The notes under the pieces: model-generated | The model's database searches: none | Told to the model about the DNA's origin: nothing | Seen by the model: the letters and a program-made list of their open reading frames with translations, nothing else | Shown here: piece by piece, positions 12,526 through 25,269 of the stretch | Layout of the letters: every line of letters begins with the position of its first letter | Position numbering within the stretch: position 1 is the first letter of the stretch | NCBI GenBank assembly: GCA_946807835.1 | Contig: OX327695.1 | Location: forward strand, 28,254,501-28,318,500 | DNA from: Ailanthus altissimus | Taxonomy: Eukaryota > Streptophyta > Magnoliopsida > Sapindales > Simaroubaceae | DNA length: 64,000 nt | Direction of reading: 5' to 3' | Made by a program: the position numbers and the translations under genes

Positions 12526-13408
12526 TGTTGAAGGATAAAAGCCTTAGCACTAATCTCTTATAGCGATTAGCTTTTTACACTGACTCTATTGTTGGGTTTT
12601 CTGTGCTTTAATACCACAATGGCTTGATATTTAGCACCTTAAGAACCTTATACGCATATAGAAAGCTTAACTCACAAACAACCAAGACCACTAAGTATCT
12701 CTTAGGTCACCACAATTTTAAGACCTCTTAGTATCTCAACTTATAGACCTCTAAGTATCTTCTAGATCACCACAATCTTAAGACATTTTAGTATTTATCA
12801 TTATCCATAAGAGATTTTACCAAAGAATATAAGAATAGCTTAAGCTCTCTAAAAAAGATCTCTCATCATTCTTAGCACACTCAGTACTCAAGTATTCTTA
12901 TGGTACCCTTCTAGCACACTCAGCACTTAAGGCTGCCTAACTCCTCTATTCCTTCTTATGTTTACATATTTAATGCTCAAGATGCTTGACTAACTCTAAG
13001 GAATTACAAGGTTTAAATAGTATTTACAATGGCCTAATAAATTCTATATGGGGGTTCAAAACCCACTTAAAGAAGCTAACCCTAGCTAAAGACGAAATTT
13101 TCCCAAAATTAAGCGTTGTAGCATCATAGGCCAGCACAGATGTGATCTTGACCTAGTACCATAGCATGCTCAGGTCAGCGTTGCGGTGCTAGGACTTCTG
13201 ACTTCACCATTGTGGTGTTGAGTACCCAGCATCGCGGTGCTCACACCTAAAAAACATCTCTTTGTATTTTTGTACCCCTCTTTGCTATTGTTCCTTCATT
13301 TTGCTCCTTCCTCGTATAACTACTGCATACTAAACTTCTTACAAACTCTTCATTTAGTATCCATATCAATTTATATCTTACATAATTATTAAATTACCAA
13401 TTTTAACA
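12526..13408 (-). repeat. 5' LTR of the outer element
   Basis: Pairs with 2276-3450. The internal side shows the reverse-strand PBS-like TGGTATAAGAG at about 12513-12523. The 360 bp between 12166 and 12525 are the rest of the outer element's interior and include the 14-bp palindrome AGATGACGTCATCT at 12308-12321. Confidence 0.7.
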
Positions 13409-15937
13409 AATTCACTAAAAAAATTAAGTTCAAATTGGTATTTTAAAACATCATAAATTTAATTAGATATTAGGCCAAATTATAAGAGTTTAACTATCCT
13501 CTACCTGGTCTTAAATTTCCTCCCAAAAAAAAGGAGGAAAAAAACTACGACTTACTGAATGATACAAACTTATGTTTAGTCTTCGAAAAAATTAAAACCC
13601 TTTCATCCATGTAAACCTATAAACATTTAGATATTTTATTAATTTAATTATTAAAATATTTATCATTTGACCTAAAGAGAAAAAAAAATTCGATTTTTTC
13701 TGGTTCATGTTAGAGAACTCATAATCCTAAGCATCCCAAATATTACTAAATTTTGAGCCATTATCTACCATTCCAATCATTTTGAGCATTCCATATTTTT
13801 ACTTTCATAAATATTGAATCTTTAATTTTTTTTTCTTTTTTAGATTACATGAGATTAATGTTAATATTAGACTACATTATTGATATTACAATTAGATTAT
13901 ACTATCAAAAAATTTTAATGGAACACCTATAATTTTGAGACAAATTCCACTGGAATTGTACTATCAGAGCTATCAAAAGTACCATGTATAATTTTGAACA
14001 CATTTCACCCGAATTAAAAAGTTCTTACAAAAAAAAAAAGTAAATCAACTATCCTAACAATTGTTAGAGTTCAAATTCTAACCTAATCGGAAAGGTGCGC
14101 TTTTATGAGAGGCCGTTTACTAACGAGACAAGCACCCCAAGCGTTTGAATCTTCAGAAATCATGTTTATGATTTTAACATTTGCCTTCGGATTTAACACT
14201 TGAAGATTCTTGGCTTGAATTTTTTTTTAAATATCCAAACATCTATTTTTTGTTAATTAGCTCTGCACGTTACAAACTTATCACCAATTTCAAATAATTT
14301 AAATTTATCAGTGTCTCTGATAATACAAAAGCAAGTATATATGTAGCTCATATCTGTTTATTGGGAGCTTTAATATTCAAGTTCACAGTGAAGTTAACTT
14401 AAGAAAGAACTTCATTTCTTGAAATTTTTCTTATATTATTATTTACTATTTAATTTAGATTCTTATATTATTATTTACTGTTTAATTTAGATATATATTA
14501 TCAGTAATATTATATATATAGATATTTTTCGATTGTTGTCTGGATTTTATGTTAGACATGAAGATTTATTTAGTCTTCGATCATTCTTTTTGCTCATCTC
14601 TTAATAATTTGTGAAATATTTAAGTTTTAGAATTTTTTTTTTTAAAGGTAAACTCGACAATGCAAAAAATTTATTAATGAAAGAAAAAAAAATTTATTAA
14701 TGAAAGAAGAAAGAAAAAATTACAAAAGAAGGAGTGGTAAAATACCTTACCTTTGAAAAAAAAAATATAAAAAAGATACAAAATAGTCTAATAGAAATAT
14801 TAATAAAATTTATAATTATGTATTTTATTTACATCTTTAACGAGTATAAGACTAATATTTAAAGGAGTCCGTAACTATCATATTTCAAAATTGTTGTTTG
14901 CTTTCCATATTTAAAAATCATGTAACAAATTGTTTGATAAAAAATTTTAATCACATAAAGAACAATGGGTTAATTCAGGTAACACTTTAACAATAATAAA
15001 CATATTCAGATTTTACTATTTTGACACAATAAACTATTAGATCAAGTTTAAGTTAGTAGTTTAATAATAATAATAATAAAAAGTTTAAGTTAGTAGAATT
15101 TGACGCGATACGATGCAAATCTCTTTAAACATATATACAGACATTCCTAACAAAAAAAAAAAAACATATTTGTTCACATTGTGTATTGGTTAGTTCACTT
15201 CTTATTCACTTGAAAATTAGGGGCTTTTGAGGCTTTTGGCCCATTCTGGAAATTAAAGGACTGATGGATTAGGTGCCGCGCAAAGCTATAGGGATATGAG
15301 TTTAAAGTCGAATAAATGGCGCAATTATAATAGAGGTAGCAAAATAAGTTATGATATAATTATTTAATATAAATTTAATATGTTTTAAAGATTAATATGA
15401 TTAATAAATTAGTTGAATTTGTATTATTTATTTATTAATTGTGTTAAATACGTATTTGAGGTCTACAATTTATTAATTTGTTTAAGGCACGTTTAAAAAT
15501 TGAATCGAATATTTTGTGTAAATAAATTGAATTAAATATTATTATTCGTTTAAACGAATCAAATCGTGTATAACCGTATAAACGAATTAAATTTGATTCA
15601 TTTATTTAAACGTATCTAATTATATCGTGTTATGTAATTTAAACATTAAACAAATCAAATCTATATTTGAGTGTTTGATTCATTTAGTAAATGAATCGTA
15701 TATGAATATAATAAAAATTTATTAATACCTTATATTAAATAATACGAATTACCACCCTTATTCAATAGCGAAGAGTAAGTTAAGGATTCAAACCCTAACA
15801 ATATTTAGAATAGTTTTAGTTCCTTCTGATGTTGGAAGGTTCATCCTATTGTTGGGAGACTAACTTTAGTCTCTCTAATTATATAAAATATTTGTTTAGT
15901 TGATAATATTATAATTAATTAATATTTAGATTGTAAT
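13409..15937. other. AT-rich intergenic DNA
   Basis: I see only short, stop-riddled frames, homopolymer tracts and AT-rich sequence between two retrotransposons. No gene or element end is supported. Confidence 0.6.
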
Positions 15938-16260
15938 TATTAGATTATATAGGCTGAAGGTTACTAGATGCATATCATGCTGATTCAGAAGCACAAATGC
16001 ATATCAGTATTCCAGAATTCTGTACTTTTCCTTTTTCTGTTCCATTTCTTGTTAGTTTCCTTAAATTTCGGATCTAAGGCTACGTGTACATTTTGTGTAA
16101 TACCTATATAATACTTCTTGTTTAAATAGGTGTGCTGTGTTAAGAAGAAGCAAGCAATAAAACAGTATTTTTTTAGACTTAGAGAATTTCTGGAACTTTT
16201 CTCTCTTGCTCTGCTTTTGCTTATTTTCTCTCCAACCAAACAAACCTAAGAATTCTTTCA
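15938..16260 (+). repeat. 5' LTR with TATA and polyadenylation signals
   Basis: Inside the LTR lie a TATA-like CTATATAATAC at 16104-16113 and AATAAA at 16156-16161, the usual order of promoter and poly(A) signal. A short direct repeat ATGCATATCA occurs twice near the start. Confidence 0.88.
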
Positions 16261-16273
16261 TGGTATCAGAGCC
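16261..16273 (+). other. Primer-binding site
   Basis: TGGTATCAGAGCC is complementary to the 3' end of initiator tRNA-Met and starts with no gap after the 5' LTR. Confidence 0.92.
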
Positions 16274-19200
16274 ATAGCTCACGCAAATATCTCAAATACA
16301 AATCTGTCATCTGCAAATCTAAACACAAACTCAACAACATTCAATTTCTTTCCATCCACAGTAAAACTAACTAAAACAAATTACTCTATTTGGAAATCAC
16401 AAGTCTTAACTGCAATCAGAGGAAATCGATTAGAAAATTTCATCAATGGCAGCAGATCCGTTCCTAATCAATTACTTAGAGCTGGTAATGCAGAACAATG
16501 AGCAAATTTAGTCGAGAATCCAGAATATGAAGCATGGATACGCCAAGATCAGTTGTTACTGAACTGGTTATTTTCAATAATAAGTGACACAATATTATGC
16601 TTGATAATTGATAGCACAACTTCAAGAGAACTTTGGATTTCAGTAGATAAACAATTTGGAAGTAAATCCAAGGCTCGATCCTTACAAATAAAATGATAGT
16701 TGATAATGATAAACAAAGGTAATATGACTATGTCAGATTATTTTTTGAAAGTAAAAAATCTACTTGATGAACTTGCTCTGGCTGGATGTTCAATTGAAGA
16801 TAATGAGTTCATTGAATACATGATATCTGGAATAGGACCTGAATATGATTCAACTATAGTTTTGATCATAAGCAAATTAGGTTCTATTAGTTTGAATGAA
16901 GCCTACTCGATGTTGTTGACTCAAGAAAGTAGAATCATGCAAAATTTAGGGAACAAAACTGGTAATCAAGATTACTCAGCTAATTTTGTTCAGAAAAATC
17001 AGAAGAAATGAGGATTTAGTGGTGGATTTTATAGCAATAACTTCAAGAATGACTATGGTGAAAGCAATAATACTGCTGGCATAGTCACCAACAATGAAAA
17101 CTTTGGAAGAGGAACTCAAAGCTATAGAGGAAGAGGTCAACAGTCTATGACAAGAAGATTTGGTGGAAGAAGTGGATACTTTAACAAATTAATATGTTAG
17201 ATTTGTGAGAAACAAGGACACATTACTGCCAAATATTATTACAGGTACAATAAAGATTATGTACCTAAGCAGCAATCAGGCTTTGGGAATACAAGAAATC
17301 AAAATTTTGGAGGACATGGTACAAATGTCAATATAGGACAAAGAGCTGTATATATAGCTTCTCAACAAGAACAAGAAGGAATTGCTGATCAAGGTTGGTA
17401 TCTGGACTCAGGTGCCACACATCACTTGATAAACAATAAAGCCAATCTATCCAACAAAGCTGAGTTTACAGGTAATGAACAACTACTTATTGGTAATGGT
17501 TTAGGCTTACTGATAAAAAGCACTGGTATTGCATGGATACATAACTCACAGCACACCTTACTACTTAATGATCTATTGTTTGTACCTTCTATCACCAAAT
17601 ATCTGATCAGTGTCTCAAAGTTACTACATGACAATAATATATTGATTGAATTTTTGCCTGATTTGTGTTTCATAAAGGACAAGAGAACAAGAACTGTGTT
17701 GCTCAAGGGTACTGCTGTGAAGAGCCTCTATAAACTTACTTTAAGTACTACCAGAAACATTGAAGATGATTTTTGAAACACCACACCATCTCCATTGTTA
17801 AATACTCATCCCACCTCCATGCTATCATTTTGTTCTGTGAATGCACAATGTAATATAAATAAGAATCAGTCATATGCATCTGATTCTCTTCAAAATTGTC
17901 AAACTAGATCAAATCCCGGTACTTGTGTAGCTTGTTTTCTGACTTACTCTAGTAAAAAAGAGAGTGATTATAATTTATGGCATAGAAGACTTAGTCACCC
18001 AAGTCCCCACATTTTCAAAAATGTAATGCATATTTGTAATCTTCTCTTTGACAGTAATGAAAAATACAAACCAGTGTTTTGTGACTCATGTCAACTTGGT
18101 AAACTACATAGACTTCATTTTCCTTATACTACCATAAAATCAAAACAACCTCTAAATCTTATATATTCAGATGTATAGGGTCCCTCATCTACTGAAACCA
18201 GAGAGAACTTCAAATACTACATCAGTTTTGTAGATGATTATTCAAGGTACACTTGGATTTTCCCTATGAAACTAAAGTCTGAATCTCTAAATATCTTCAA
18301 ACAGTTCAAAAATCAAATTGAAAGGCAGTTTGATAGGAAAATAAAGATACTGCAATCTGATTGGAGGGGTGAGTTTAGGATCTTCAAACCATATCTTGAA
18401 CAAGAAGGAATAATCTTTAGACACTCATGTCCTCATACACACCATCAAAATGGTGTGGTAGAAAGGAAACATAGACATATCACAGAAATGGGACTCACAC
18501 TCCTTGCTCAAGCATCTATGCCACTCACCTTCTGGTGGGAGGCATTTCATACTGCCACCTATCTCATAAATAGACATCCAACTGCTGTTCTCAACAACAA
18601 ATCTCCATTTGAACTTATACACTCCTATAAACCAGATTATTCTTTCCTTAAAACTTTTGGTTGTGCATGTTTTCCTTTTCTAAGACCATACCAGCAAAAT
18701 AAATTGAGTTTTCATTCAGCTAAATGTACCTTTATTGGATACAGCCCACATCACAAAGGATACAAATGTTTGCATACTTCAGGAAAGGTTTACATTGCTA
18801 GACATGTAACCTTTAATGAAGAATGCTTTCCTTATGCAGAAACACATCAACACTAGCTCTTCAAAAGCTCAGAAACAGATCTTGAACCACACACCAACCC
18901 TTGTACTTCAAATCCTTTCTTTTTCCCTTCATATACACAGAATAGAGGCTCTGACATTGCAACCCTTTTAGCAGCAACTACAGATTCTGTAATATATTCA
19001 GAGGAGCAAAATCAGGTAAATGTTCCCTTTACCATTCCTCTTACAACACACCATAGACAAACTTCTCTTAACACACAACATTCACCTCAGTCAGAAACCT
19101 TAAATCAGTCAAGGTCACACATACATTCTTTACATCCAATGCATACTCGATCAAAATTTGGTATTTATAAGCCTAAACTATTTTTGAGTCAAACCAATAG

Positions 19201-20740
19201 TACAAATTCAGAACCTGTGACAGTAACAGAAGCTATGCAAGATAAGAAATGGTTATTGGCAATGCAAGAAGAGTACTCAGCTCTCATAAAGAATGGCACA
19301 TGGTCTTTAATACCAGCATTAGAAGCAACTAAATTGGTTGACAACAAGTGGATTTTCAAGAATAAATATAACTCAGAAGGATCAATTTTAAAACATAAAG
19401 CTAGGTTGGTGGCTAAAGGCTTCTCTCAAACACCAGGCATAGATTATATGGAAATCTTCAGTCCAGTGATCAAGGCCTCCACAGTAAGAGTAGTTTTAAG
19501 TCTTGCAGTGATGTATCATTGGCCAATTCGACAAATTGATGTGAATAATGCATTCCTTAATGGATCATTGACTGAGACAATGTATATGAGACAGCCAGAG
19601 GGTTTTGTTGATTCCCAAAAGCCAACACATGTATGCAAGCTTCATAAAGCCCTATATGGCTTAAAACAAGCTCCAAGAGCTTGGTTTGACAAGCTCAAAA
19701 TAGCATTATTATAGTGGGGATTTCAGAATTGCAGGTCAGATACCTCACTATTTATCAAGAAGCTAAATGGAAAAATTATTCTGGTTTTGGTCTATGTTGA
19801 TGACATTTTAGTAATTGGTAATGATTCCATCTTATTAGAAGAATTCATCAAGTGTCTTGATACTAATTTTGCTCTCAAAGACTTGGGTTACTTTAATTAC
19901 TTTCTGGGCATCAAAGTCACTCATACACAATCTGGACTCTATTTGAATCAATCCAAGTACATTCAAGATATATTAATGAGAGCCAACATGTCGAATTGTA
20001 ACAGCTGTGATGTTCCTATCAGTACAAGTCAAAAGCTTCTTAAGTCTAATGATGATGTCTTTGATAATCCTTTCCTCTACAAAAGCATTGTGGGTTCACT
20101 TCAGTATGCTACACTGACCAGACCAGAGATCTCCTTTGCTGTGTATAAATTGAGTCAGTTTTTGTCAAATCCATTAAATCATCATTGGCAGGCTTGTAAG
20201 AAGGTTTTGAGATACCTTCAAGGCACTTTAAATTATGGGGTTGAGTTTGTTGATTCCAAGAGTAAAATTTTAAAAGGCTATGTTGATGCTGATTGGGAAA
20301 ATAACCCCAATGATAGGAGATCAGTAGGTGGATTTTGTATATTTCTTGGTGATAATTTGGTCTCTTGGTCCAGCAAGAAACAAAATGTAGTGTCTCGATC
20401 TAGTACCGAGGCTGAATATCGAGCCTTGGCTTCAGGGTGTACAGAATTGCTATGGATCACTTCATTATTAGAAGAACTTCATGATAAACCATTTGCTACA
20501 TCTATTCTGTGGTGCGACAATCACAGTGCTCAATCTCTTGCACTAAATCCTGTTTTTCATTCTCGAACTAAACATATTGAGCTTGACGTGCACTTTATTC
20601 GCGAAAAAATTACAGCAGGTCAAGTGGAGGTTCATTATGTTCCAAGCATTGATCAGGTGGCTGACATCCTGACTAAACCTCTTCCCTTTTCCAGATTTGC
20701 TACACTTCGATCCAAAATCAAGGTTGTCTCCCACCCTTGA
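16274..20740 (+). pseudogene. Ty1/copia gag-pol polyprotein, nine premature stops
   Basis: One reading frame runs the whole length with no net frameshift. Order: gag with YSIWKSQVL (about 16390); a zinc knuckle near 17200 with a stop inside and the last Cys changed to Tyr; protease WYLDSGATHH (about 17400); GAG-pre-integrase WHRRLSHPSP (about 17980); integrase with QSDWRGEF and NGVVERKHRH; reverse transcriptase with WIFKNKYNSEG and YVDDILV (about 19795); RNase H with RSSTEAEYRAL, WCDNHSA and KHIELDVHFIREK; end ADILTKPLPF. In-frame stops start at 16499, 16694, 16697, 17009, 17198, 17774, 18176, 18854 and 19712. The expected start codon reads ATA at 16274. Several stops replace an expected Trp or Gln codon. 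Confidence 0.92.
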
Positions 20741-20746
20741 GTTTGC

Positions 20747-20759
20747 GGGGGGGGGGGGG
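20747..20759 (+). other. Polypurine tract (13 G)
   Basis: A pure G run ends exactly at the TG of the 3' LTR. This is the expected place for the plus-strand primer. Its purity also makes it prone to length errors in sequencing. Confidence 0.85.
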
Positions 20760-21098
20760 TGTTAGATTATATAGGCTGAAGGTTACTAGATGCATATCAT
20801 GCTGATTCAGAAGCACAAATGCATATCAGTATTCCAGAATTCTGTTATAACAAAATTCTGCACTTTTCCTTTTTCTGTTCCATTTCTTGTTAGTTTCCTT
20901 AAATTTCGGATCTAAGGCCACGTGTATATTTTGTGTAATACCTGTATAATACTTCTTGTATAAATAGGTGTGCTGTGTTAAGAAGAAGCAAGCAATAAAA
21001 CAGTATTTTTTCAAACTTAAAGAATTTCTGAAACTTTTCTCTCTTGCTCTGCTTTTGCTTATTTTCTTTCCAACCAAACAGACCTAAGAATTCTTTCA
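20760..21098 (+). repeat. 3' LTR
   Basis: Starts TGTTAGATTATATAGG and ends AATTCTTTCA. It carries a 16-bp insertion near 20843 relative to the left LTR and is otherwise nearly identical. Confidence 0.92.
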
Positions 21099-22915
21099 GT
21101 GATATTATAATCATTAATTGTTTATTATAAAAAAACACACACACACACAAACACATCCTTCTCATATCCTCTTCAAACCCATATTGGTATTTATAATTTA
21201 TCCTCAAAGAAAATTACACCAAAAAAAAAAGTCTATATTACGAACACAAAGTTTTTCTTTTTTTCCAAAAAGCTATTTATGCCCTATTATTTGACTTGCA
21301 TAGAAGTATTTAAATAATTTGAACTATGCTATGCATTTTAAGTTATTATTCTATTTTTTTCATCTTAAATAATGTATCACGCTTATAATATTATGTTGAA
21401 AGTTATTGGGATATGTACATTACTCTTGTATTTTATTTCGATGGTTACGGTTCGATGGATGCAATTTGCGGACCGGGAATCTAATCAATCGAAATTAACA
21501 ACCCGTCACGCCGAGGCTTCAAATAATGAAATGAAACAACCGATGCGTTAATAAATTTTGTATAAATATTTTTTCACATATTAGGTGGGTTAGGATCGTT
21601 ACAGGAACAAAAATTTTTACAAGATGTTATGATGATTTCCTAAAGAAGAGTACTAATACTATTCATTTTAAAAATTATTTTAAATTATTTATATCATATG
21701 AATTGATTTTTTTATTTTAAAAAAATAATGAATGAAAAAATAATTACATTGAAAGTTGTTTTGGGCATAATTTAGAGACCATTAAGTGGAAGAATACCAT
21801 TCACTACAGTGATATTGCAGTGATGTGATAGGTTATAAGAATGAGCCGATCCAAATTTGAAATGTCAAATTTTAACTTTTTGATCCCTTATGAGTTTAGG
21901 AGTAAAGCCTATCATGCCCATAAAGAGTTCTTAAAGTCTAAAATCCTTTTGTTATGAATTTACTCTAACGGCATTTGGGCTTGAAGCTAATTAATTGAAT
22001 AAATTGATTTTAAATTGTAAAGATATAGAAGCCAAGTTTACATAACAAATAACAGAGTAACGTAGTCAATGAAAATGTTAGAAGTCTATTATGAGTGTTT
22101 TAGATCTGTTTGGGTTACTTTACGAGTGAGACAATATTAAGATTTCTGTAAGAAACCCTAGTTTAGAAATTAAAAGAAACTCACATTTTAAAGCTTGTCT
22201 ACGGTTTGTGGTACTGTTTTATAAATGCTATAGATGTTGAAATTTGTGAATAGATGCTAAGCGATGAATGTGATTGAAAAAAAATGCTAGAGCAATATAA
22301 AAGGGTGTATGTTGTGTGGATAGAAAGAGAGTTATGGTTAATTGTGTTTTTAAATTCTCGTGCCATTTTGCATCAATAGTAGGGTTTTTATAAGTTTAGG
22401 ATTTTGTACTAAGACATTATTTAGCCCTAATCCTCCTACAATATAAATGATTTAATGAGTTTTATTCTAGTTAAAAAAGAAAAATAAATTTGTACAAATA
22501 AAGGAGTAAATACTATTTTTATTTTCAATAAAATATTATTATATTAATCAATTATTATACTAAAAAAAAACTTACCTTTCTGCTTTTAAAGAAAAAAAAA
22601 ATGATTTTAAGGGTTAAGTAGTGTCTTACTCCACTTATGTTTCTCCATTAATCTTAGTTGTCATAAGAAATTTAGACTAAGTTTTCTTCGTTGTAAATCT
22701 GAGAATCTATATATTTTAAGTCTTACTTAATGTAACTATTAAACTACAATTCACAGATTAAGTCTTCGTAAAATAACTTGAATCTACTTATCTTACTTTG
22801 CTTAGCATATGCATAGACTTGAATCTCCACCTTTGTAAATTTTTGTACAACATCAAAAATTGTCAAAATTACTTGATTAAAAATATTATAAGATTTGTTT
22901 TCAAATTAGTAATGC
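21099..22915. other. AT-rich intergenic DNA
   Basis: No supported gene. It starts with a (CA)n stretch near 21137, followed by AT-rich sequence with homopolymer runs. Confidence 0.6.
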
Positions 22916-23097
22916 TCCTTTCCTAAGTATTTGTTTTGTTAAAATTGCGGACGGTCTACCCTTTAAGGCACGTTGTTTTTAGCACATGTTTTCTTTTGAC
23001 AACCTTATCCTTTCCTAACTTTTAGTTTTGTTAATTTTAAGGACGGTCGTAAAAGATACGTTATTTTTAGCACAAGTTTTCTTTTGACAACCTTGAC
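22916..23097. repeat. Two-copy tandem repeat, unit about 90 bp
   Basis: The order CCTTTCCTAA, GGACGGTC, an ACGTTNTTTTTAGCACA stretch and TTTTCTTTTGACAACCTT occurs twice back to back with moderate divergence. Confidence 0.75.
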
Positions 23098-23727
23098 GGT
23101 ATGAGAGGATTTATTAATTTTTTTTTTAAAAAGTATTCTAAGGTAGTGTTTGTTTTTCAGATTGAATTTTGGTTGAGCTAAATTCTGAATGATTGAACCT
23201 AAATAATCTATCTATTTATTTATTTATGCTTAATATAGTAACATAAGTGTTAAATTGTTTATTTAAAAAAACAAATTGAACTACAACCGAAAAGTAATAC
23301 TTTAAAATATGTGCGCCCTTATAAATTTTTGATGTGAAATTTGTAAAGAAAATATGAAATATATAACTAAAATAATATTTCGTTATTAAAATTAATATTG
23401 GATCAATATCAATATAAATTTTATTGTAATTAATGAACTCATTAATATAATAATTATGTATTTTATATGATGAGTATTTGATAAGAAATAAAAAAAAATG
23501 AGTTTGATATGAATAGGAATGTAATATATTGAATAGGTAAGGATAATTTTTAGAAAGAAATTAATCATATCATTTAAACTCTTTATTTCCAATAAAAAGT
23601 AAAAAAAATCGATTTTCTTAATTAAGCCAAAATTTACTTAAATTTCTCATTAAGTTAGAAAATAAACAACTTTAAATTATTGAATTTAAATTGAATCTTA
23701 TTCAACATTAAGTAGAAAAAGATAAAC

Positions 23728-24050
23728 AATCGCTAAGTTGGGGATAATAATGAGTTTTACTCTTCAAAATATGTATGAAATTAATATAACAAAAAAAAAC
23801 TATAAAAAGAGAAAATCAGAAGATATATGAAACAAAGTAATTCAAATACATTATAAAATCAACTTAATCTATAATTTTGAAATCTATTAGCAACTAAGTT
23901 AGGGATATAATGAGCTTTGCCACTCAAAGTATGCATGAAATTATTACAATTAAAAAAAACTCTAAAAAGAGAAAATTAAAAAATATATATGAAACAAAGT
24001 AATTCAAATAAATTATAAAATCAACTGAATCTATAATTTAGAAATTAGTT
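23728..24050. repeat. Two-copy tandem repeat, unit about 163 bp
   Basis: Both copies run from 'ctaagttggggataataatg' type sequence through 'aaaaagagaaaat' and 'gaaacaaagtaattcaaata' to an ATCTATAATTT end. Substitutions are common, so the duplication is not recent. Confidence 0.75.
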
Positions 24051-24085
24051 ACCATCCTTAAAAAAAAAATATATATATATATATA

Positions 24086-24754
24086 CAGTAGAATTTTAAT
24101 AAATTTATAATCTTGATTAAATAATACTTTTTTTTTTAGTTTCAACTTAGGTGCTGATGTGCTAAATTAGTGATTCAATAATTTATAAGATAATATATAA
24201 CAGAAAATCTCTTATAGTTTTATATAAAAAGTACTTATTATATAATTTAATATGTAACTAAATCCATATTATATTTTAAAAGGTCCTGTTAAAATATGTA
24301 TCTACCACTACTTATTTCAGATGAGAAACCATTATTATATGATGCGCTTTTTTAATGTATTTGAGTAGAGTTTTATTAAATTACCATGTATTTTATTAAA
24401 TATGTATCTAGCACTACTTATTTTAGATGAGAAAATTTTAGAGTTTTATTTGGTTAAATATTCATAGAATAGAATAACTTAGTACATTGAACAATGCAAT
24501 GTTATATATATATATATATATATTAAAAAAACTTCTTTAAAAAAAAGTAGATAGAATTTTACTTATTTAAACAAAATATATAAAATAAAATTAGTTCGTA
24601 AAATAAAATATTTAATTCATTTGGCTATAATAAATAATATTGGATACACTTTGAAAAAATAAGTTTTTTTATAAACTAATAATTTAATTAATTAATGGTC
24701 TCCTAAGTAATTTTTTTTTTTATCCAAGGGTATTAATTAATCAAGATTCTACTG
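24086..24754. mobile_element. Emigrant/pogo-type MITE
   Basis: The left end CAGTAGAATTTTAATAAATT and the right end, read on the reverse strand as CAGTAGAATCTTGATTAATT, are inverted terminal repeats resembling the CAGTARAAYCTCTATAAATT ends of plant pogo-like MITEs. TA dinucleotides sit on both sides (24084-24085 and 24755-24756), the target duplication used by Tc1/mariner/pogo elements. At 669 bp it has no transposase frame. It contains an internal direct repeat of the phrase ATATGTATCTANCACTACTT at about 24293 and 24401. Confidence 0.72.
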
Positions 24755-24794
24755 TAATAAACATAAGGAGCACAACTTTCTAACACTTTATTTG

Positions 24795-24866
24795 ATTTAA
24801 ATAAATGAAAATTTGAACTCGAGACCTCCACTAATAAAAAGATGCTTCGTAAACACTTTACCACTA
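24795..24866 (-). mobile_element. Possible SINE head with pol III boxes
   Basis: The reverse strand reads TGGTTTAGTGGTAAAGTG (box A-like) and, about 35 bases on, GAGTTCAAATT (box B-like). This order and spacing are typical of tRNA-derived SINEs. No complete tRNA fold and no clear 3' tail were established. It could also be part of another dispersed repeat. Confidence 0.4.
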
Positions 24867-25269
24867 AACCATAACAGTAAATGCAATTTTATAACTCTTT
24901 TACTAGTATCATAAATCAAATATTTGGTAGTTATTATTTAGCTATCATTTTTTTTTATATTATAACAAACCTACTAATATTTACATTCAAAAGTCTATCA
25001 GAACATAAAATAATAATATCTGTTATGACACAGTTTGCAAATCTCAACTTAAGAAATACCAAATATACTTTATTAAAAATCGGAGAAATCTATCCCTACT
25101 CATATATGAGAAATGACTCAAACCTTAATTTTGAAGTTGGGAACAAAGTCTACCCACCACTTAACCAAGAGGTAGTGAGTTGTTTAACTATCGTTTTGTG
25201 GTATTTTTTCTTTAAAAAAATGTTCAAGTTTGACAAAAGCAATTAAAACGTAATTACAATAGACAAATA

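Larger units (their letters stand above)
2276..13408 (-). mobile_element. Old LTR retrotransposon, outermost of a three-level nest
   Basis: Two long direct repeats, 2276-3450 and 12526-13408, share the same order of phrases. Both start with TGTTG and end with TTTTAACA. Just inside the right repeat the reverse strand reads TGGTATAAGAG, one base from the tRNA-iMet primer-binding site TGGTATCAGAG, so the element runs on the reverse strand. Flanks share AATT, a weak target-site duplication. The internal part is only about 1.1 kb once the inserted copia element is removed, and I found no reverse transcriptase in it, so it looks non-autonomous or internally deleted. Confidence 0.7.
15938..21098 (+). 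mobile_element. Ty1/copia retrotransposon, structurally complete
   Basis: LTRs of 323 bp (15938-16260) and 339 bp (20760-21098) flank a gag-pol region. The primer-binding site TGGTATCAGAGCC starts at 16261 directly after the left LTR. A 13-G polypurine tract (20747-20759) directly precedes the right LTR. Flanking pentamers are GTAAT and GTGAT, a target-site duplication with one change. The left LTR begins TA where the right begins TG. The LTRs differ by about ten substitutions and one 16-bp indel by eye, so this copy is younger than the copia element at 4207. Confidence 0.93.

Noticed and set aside
15985..16282. Reverse-strand frames in the copia LTRs (also at 20826-21207)
   Set aside because: Both LTRs give the same antisense frame. 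It is LTR sequence and not a gene.
24881..25246. 121-codon open frame
   Set aside because: AT-driven composition (Ile, Phe, Asn, Lys), no motif, no promoter or splice context, and it lies among transposon remnants.
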